From the NCBI GenBank assembly GCA_011009095.1, contig VTPC01000506.1, positions 1 through 64,000 on the forward strand: 64,000 nt of DNA, written 5' to 3'. The stretch comes from Ignelater luminosus (lineage: Eukaryota; Arthropoda; Insecta; Coleoptera; Elateridae). Below, one piece after another: positions 61,161 to 64,000 of this stretch. Both the position numbers and the translations under genes were made by a program. Positions within the stretch are counted from its first letter, which is position 1. Every line of letters starts with the position of its first letter. A model generated the notes under the pieces. That model was not told where the DNA came from and made no database searches. It worked only from the letters and a program-made list of their open reading frames with translations.

Positions 61161-62340
61161 ATGGATAGAGAATTGGAAGCATTATGCTACAACATTCTTC
61201 TAACGTCATTGGAGAAATCAGTCTGGCAGATCATGAAAGAAAGCAAGCAAGATCACAAGACCGTAGCCACAAAGAATTTGAAATCAGATACCGAGACTAA
61301 AGAGACGCACTTTAAGATATCCTCAAAAACACACCAACTCATAGGAGAGGACAGGATTATTGAGACTATTCAAGCAACACAACACAAAAGGCGGTTCTCA
61401 ATAAAAAAATATTTGAGTTTTCATGCACGTTAACAAAAACGTAGGCAAAATTAGATAAGTAAAGGAAGTGCTAACAAATTCTAAAACACAATTGAAAATT
61501 TGGGAAGCAGAGATACAACACAATAAGAAGAAAACAGAAAATATGTCTATGATATAGAAAAAATTGAAAGAACCAGTAGAAGTGTAAAATCCACAAGAAG
61601 AGACGACTTGGACTGAAGTTACACAAAGAAAAAGAGGAAGGGGAGATCAAAGAGGGACAACCCAAAGAGCAGGAGGAAAGTCAGCAAGAGAAAAAACGAG
61701 AGAAACAAAAAACGCAACTATTGTTAATGTTAACGTCAAGGACTGAAAGGATAGCATAGAGACAAGGAAACAGCTACAGCAAGCAACTTCAAGATCCGCT
61801 AGCAGCGATCAGGAGTCTGGGAGGTACTAAAGTGATTATTGGAAGCCACTCGGAGGAATCAAAGGCAAGACATCAAGAACAATTACGACCAAAGGAAGAC
61901 AATTTGAAGTGAGAAAAAATAAAGAATACAGATCCCAAGATTATCCTAATGGGGATCGGAAAAGGGTACGAAATGGAAGTAATGCTGAATTTAATTTTAC
62001 AGCTAAAACCAGACCTTAACCAATTCGCGACAGAACAAAATATAACGGAGGCAAAATGACCTAGCTATAATTTAGATTGAGATCTTTTGAAAGTCAGAGT
62101 GAACGAAACAGATGCGATTGTCGGGTGTTTTAAGTTCAGCGGCTTCGGGCAGGTTGACAAGCACTGCAAGAACGATGAGACATGTCTTACATGCGAGGCA
62201 GTTTGTAAAGTCAGCAAATGCAACTCGTTATTATAAGATTGCATCAATCCTGCAAAAAAGCAAGATTGTCAAATCTGGAACATACACAACGGATTTTCTA
62301 TGTCAGATTCGTATCGGGAAAAATCAGCCAAATCCATGAT
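61161..62340 (+). pseudogene. LINE ORF1 (gag-like) with zinc knuckles, broken
   Basis: A nucleic-acid-binding protein of the element's RNP. The frame 61161-61433 (MDRELEALCYN...) may be its N-terminal part. A charged middle follows (61600-61700, with KRGRGDQRG). DPKIILMGIGKGYEMEVML lies near 61930-61990, the position of the usual P-L-I-x-G-V/D block. Zinc knuckles then read CFKFSGFGQVDKHCK and CLTCEAVCKVSKC (62125-62225), where the family has CxxCxxxGHxxxxC. The first knuckle has F in place of its second C. Several stops interrupt the reading. Confidence 0.7.
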
Positions 62341-62344
62341 GAAT

Positions 62345-63850
62345 TATAGCTAAGTATAATAAGGTTAAGATCATTCAGATCAATGTAGGTAAGGATAAAC
62401 GGGCATTGCAAGCTCTAGAACAATGGATAACTACAAATAGTATGGACATTGTGGTTGTGCAAGAACCACTCGTCAAACAATAATAAGTACGAGTGGGGAA
62501 GTGGAGTGTTCTGTGTAGGGGAAAAGGCTAAATCTTGGTTCAAGCCTGGTATTTGCTTACACAGTGATTCACCGACTTAATAGCTGGAACCCAGCCCCTT
62601 CATAGGCTGTAATGAGCTTTCGTACAAAAGAGGAGAAGTAGAAATTGTGTTCTTCGATAAATGCCACAAAGAAGCCTTGAACGCAGATCCATGATCTTTT
62701 CCTTATAAAATTATGTAAAGGAAGAAAAAAAAATTAGTTTACTGACATCGTTACAAAAAGAGGATGAGACATGAACACACGGGAGGAAACTCATTTAAAA
62801 ATGATTGGAAAATACCAAGCAGAGGACACGCCGATACACACAGAAACAAGACAATTAGATAATATTAGGGCAATAAAGATGAACCCGGTTTTACCATCGC
62901 AGAAATCAGGCAAATCATCAAAAATATGCAAGACATGAAAGCTCCAGGGCTGGATGAGTTTCTCAGCTCTGATAGCAATGCAGATCTTTGGTTTACTAGC
63001 AATTTTTCTGCTGATCCACTACAAATGATTTATTTGCAGAGTATAGGCCCATGTTTACTTACGATTCGGAGATTTAGGAGTCACCTTCTCTAGACTCCAG
63101 TCAGTAGGCACCTGCCTCTTCTTACTGGCGGCCAGCGGGTTTATAAGACTGCAGCTACTGCGTCAGTGGATACTTGGCTAGGCATTAGTCCATTATGGCT
63201 AGCAACAGAAGATAATTATATTTGATACTCATAACATCATGAAAGGGCAGATTATTGATAAAGAATCAGCACCGTGCAATTTTCTACATTCAGCGCAGAG
63301 GACAAGACTTGATTTCCATTCCACTTGACACTGGCATCTTAAGACAATTTGCATTTACACAGACAGGTCAAAAACAGAAGTTGTAATCGGGACAGAGACA
63401 ATAACGTTTTGCAGAGAGGCGGGGGTGCGGATATAGAACATTTGGACAATGAGAGAGCGGATCCACCGGCCACAACAAGAAATAAATAATACAATACCGG
63501 GGGCAATATCATGGACTAAAGGATAAGTATGACAATAAATAGTGTAATGTTGAAGTAGATACTAGACGGAAGTAGATAAAGGCAAAGAGTCAAAGGGGCT
63601 TTTATGCTCTTAACCACAGGATATGGACCATTCAACAAATATTTTTTTTTTGTTAAGCGACTTATAGCAGATTTTTTTTAACAAATGTCTTGAACCTAGA
63701 AGAACTAGTGCATGAGAGTTATTTAGAAGATTTAGTGAAACAGATTACTTAGACTGACCGCGCTACTAGAGGACGATCCATCTCCAAAGATCATTAAGAA
63801 GTGGAAGTTCCCGGCAAGAGCAGTATTTGAATATGACGAGTAGACAGCTT
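62345..63850 (+). pseudogene. LINE ORF2 remnants (EN, RT, RNase H)
   Basis: IIQINVGKDKRALQALEQW and MDIVVVQEPL (62369-62473) are the start of an APE-type endonuclease. FTIAEIRQIIKNMQDMKAPG then LDEF (about 62890-62965) is the RT entry motif (usual KAPGxDG). IYTDRSKTE (63352) is the RNase H first-aspartate block (usual YTDGSK), and HLDNERADPP (about 63437) stands for GNExAD. LLTTGYGPFNKYF (63608) is the usual LTGHGPF piece after RNase H. The RT palm with its YADD is missing. Many stops and shifts occur. The RNase H order places the element in the I/R1/LOA group rather than classic Jockey. Confidence 0.75.
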
Positions 63851-64000
63851 TCAGGGTAGGGGTTAGGGTTTAGTTCTCACCGATAAGTGAGGTTGTTAGA
63901 AAAGTCATAAGTGCAGTGATAGTAATGACGTGAGGATGTTGTTTAAGTGAGTAGTGCTTGCCTCGAATTTGGTTCTGGGGAAGTTTGTGTTGGCAGGGGT

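Larger units (their letters stand above)
61150..64000 (+). mobile_element. Decayed R1/Jockey-type LINE, runs off the window
   Basis: Two open-reading-frame regions lie in the expected order on the plus strand: ORF1 with zinc knuckles, then ORF2 with endonuclease, RT, RNase H and C-terminal pieces. The whole is about 2.7 kb where a full element would be about 5 kb or more, so large internal parts are missing, mostly of RT. From about 63850 to the window end only untranslated-looking sequence remains. The 3' end lies beyond 64000. Confidence 0.8.

Noticed and set aside
1-64000. CRISPR arrays, tRNA or rRNA genes, bacterial operons
   Set aside because: No regularly spaced short repeats, no tRNA T-arm/anticodon patterns and no rRNA blocks were seen. 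All identifiable genes are eukaryotic transposon genes.

Overview
The window reads as intergenic or deep-intronic DNA of an insect or other arthropod. It is strongly AT-rich, has no prokaryotic gene layout, rRNA or tRNA, and is dense with arthropod-type transposons: mariner elements of at least three families, a hAT of the ZBED/Buster type, Tc1/mariner-like and Harbinger-like MITEs, R1/Jockey-type LINEs and solo LTRs. The order cannot be named from the sequence. No host gene can be named. Two short minus-strand stretches (2376-2496 and 42804-42898) look like possible host exons, and an old gene-like tandem duplication lies at about 14.78-17.6 kb.

Layout. 1-6.4 kb: unannotated AT-rich DNA with one exon candidate. 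6404-7696: almost whole mariner with one frameshift. 9687-12000: decayed hAT with its 8-bp target duplication. 14.78-17.6 kb: two diverged copies of an unrecognised gene-like sequence, the first split by an internally deleted irritans-type mariner (15537-16403). 17625-18206: Harbinger-like MITE. 23.2-23.8 kb: LINE fragment, minus strand. 24495-25510: 1-kb non-autonomous TIR element. 28329-31051: solo LTR holding a full-length irritans-type mariner (29667-30947). 32-34 kb: a second, different LTR and a LINE 3' half. 35-41.3 kb: three MITEs, a LINE RT fragment and a Tc1 fossil. 43138-43509: small solo LTR with ATAT duplication. 43.6-46.2 kb: a 308-bp tandem duplication whose second copy is split by a 1.9-kb foldback-like element, itself split by a 5'-truncated LINE. 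46912-48951: a second LTR of the 28-kb family. 52.2-52.7 kb: inverted-repeat element. 53-54.3 kb: GC-rich island. 58026-59317: second copy of the 29.7-kb mariner. 61.1-64 kb: decayed R1/Jockey-type LINE running off the right edge.

Nothing here works as a pathway. What the window records is a sequence of insertions. Several can be dated relative to each other by nesting: LINE inside foldback inside tandem duplication; mariner inside solo LTR; mariner inside duplicated pseudogene. Twice, a paralogous copy within the window supplies the empty site. I found no new multi-gene system. The most unusual item is the composite foldback element at 44107-46008.
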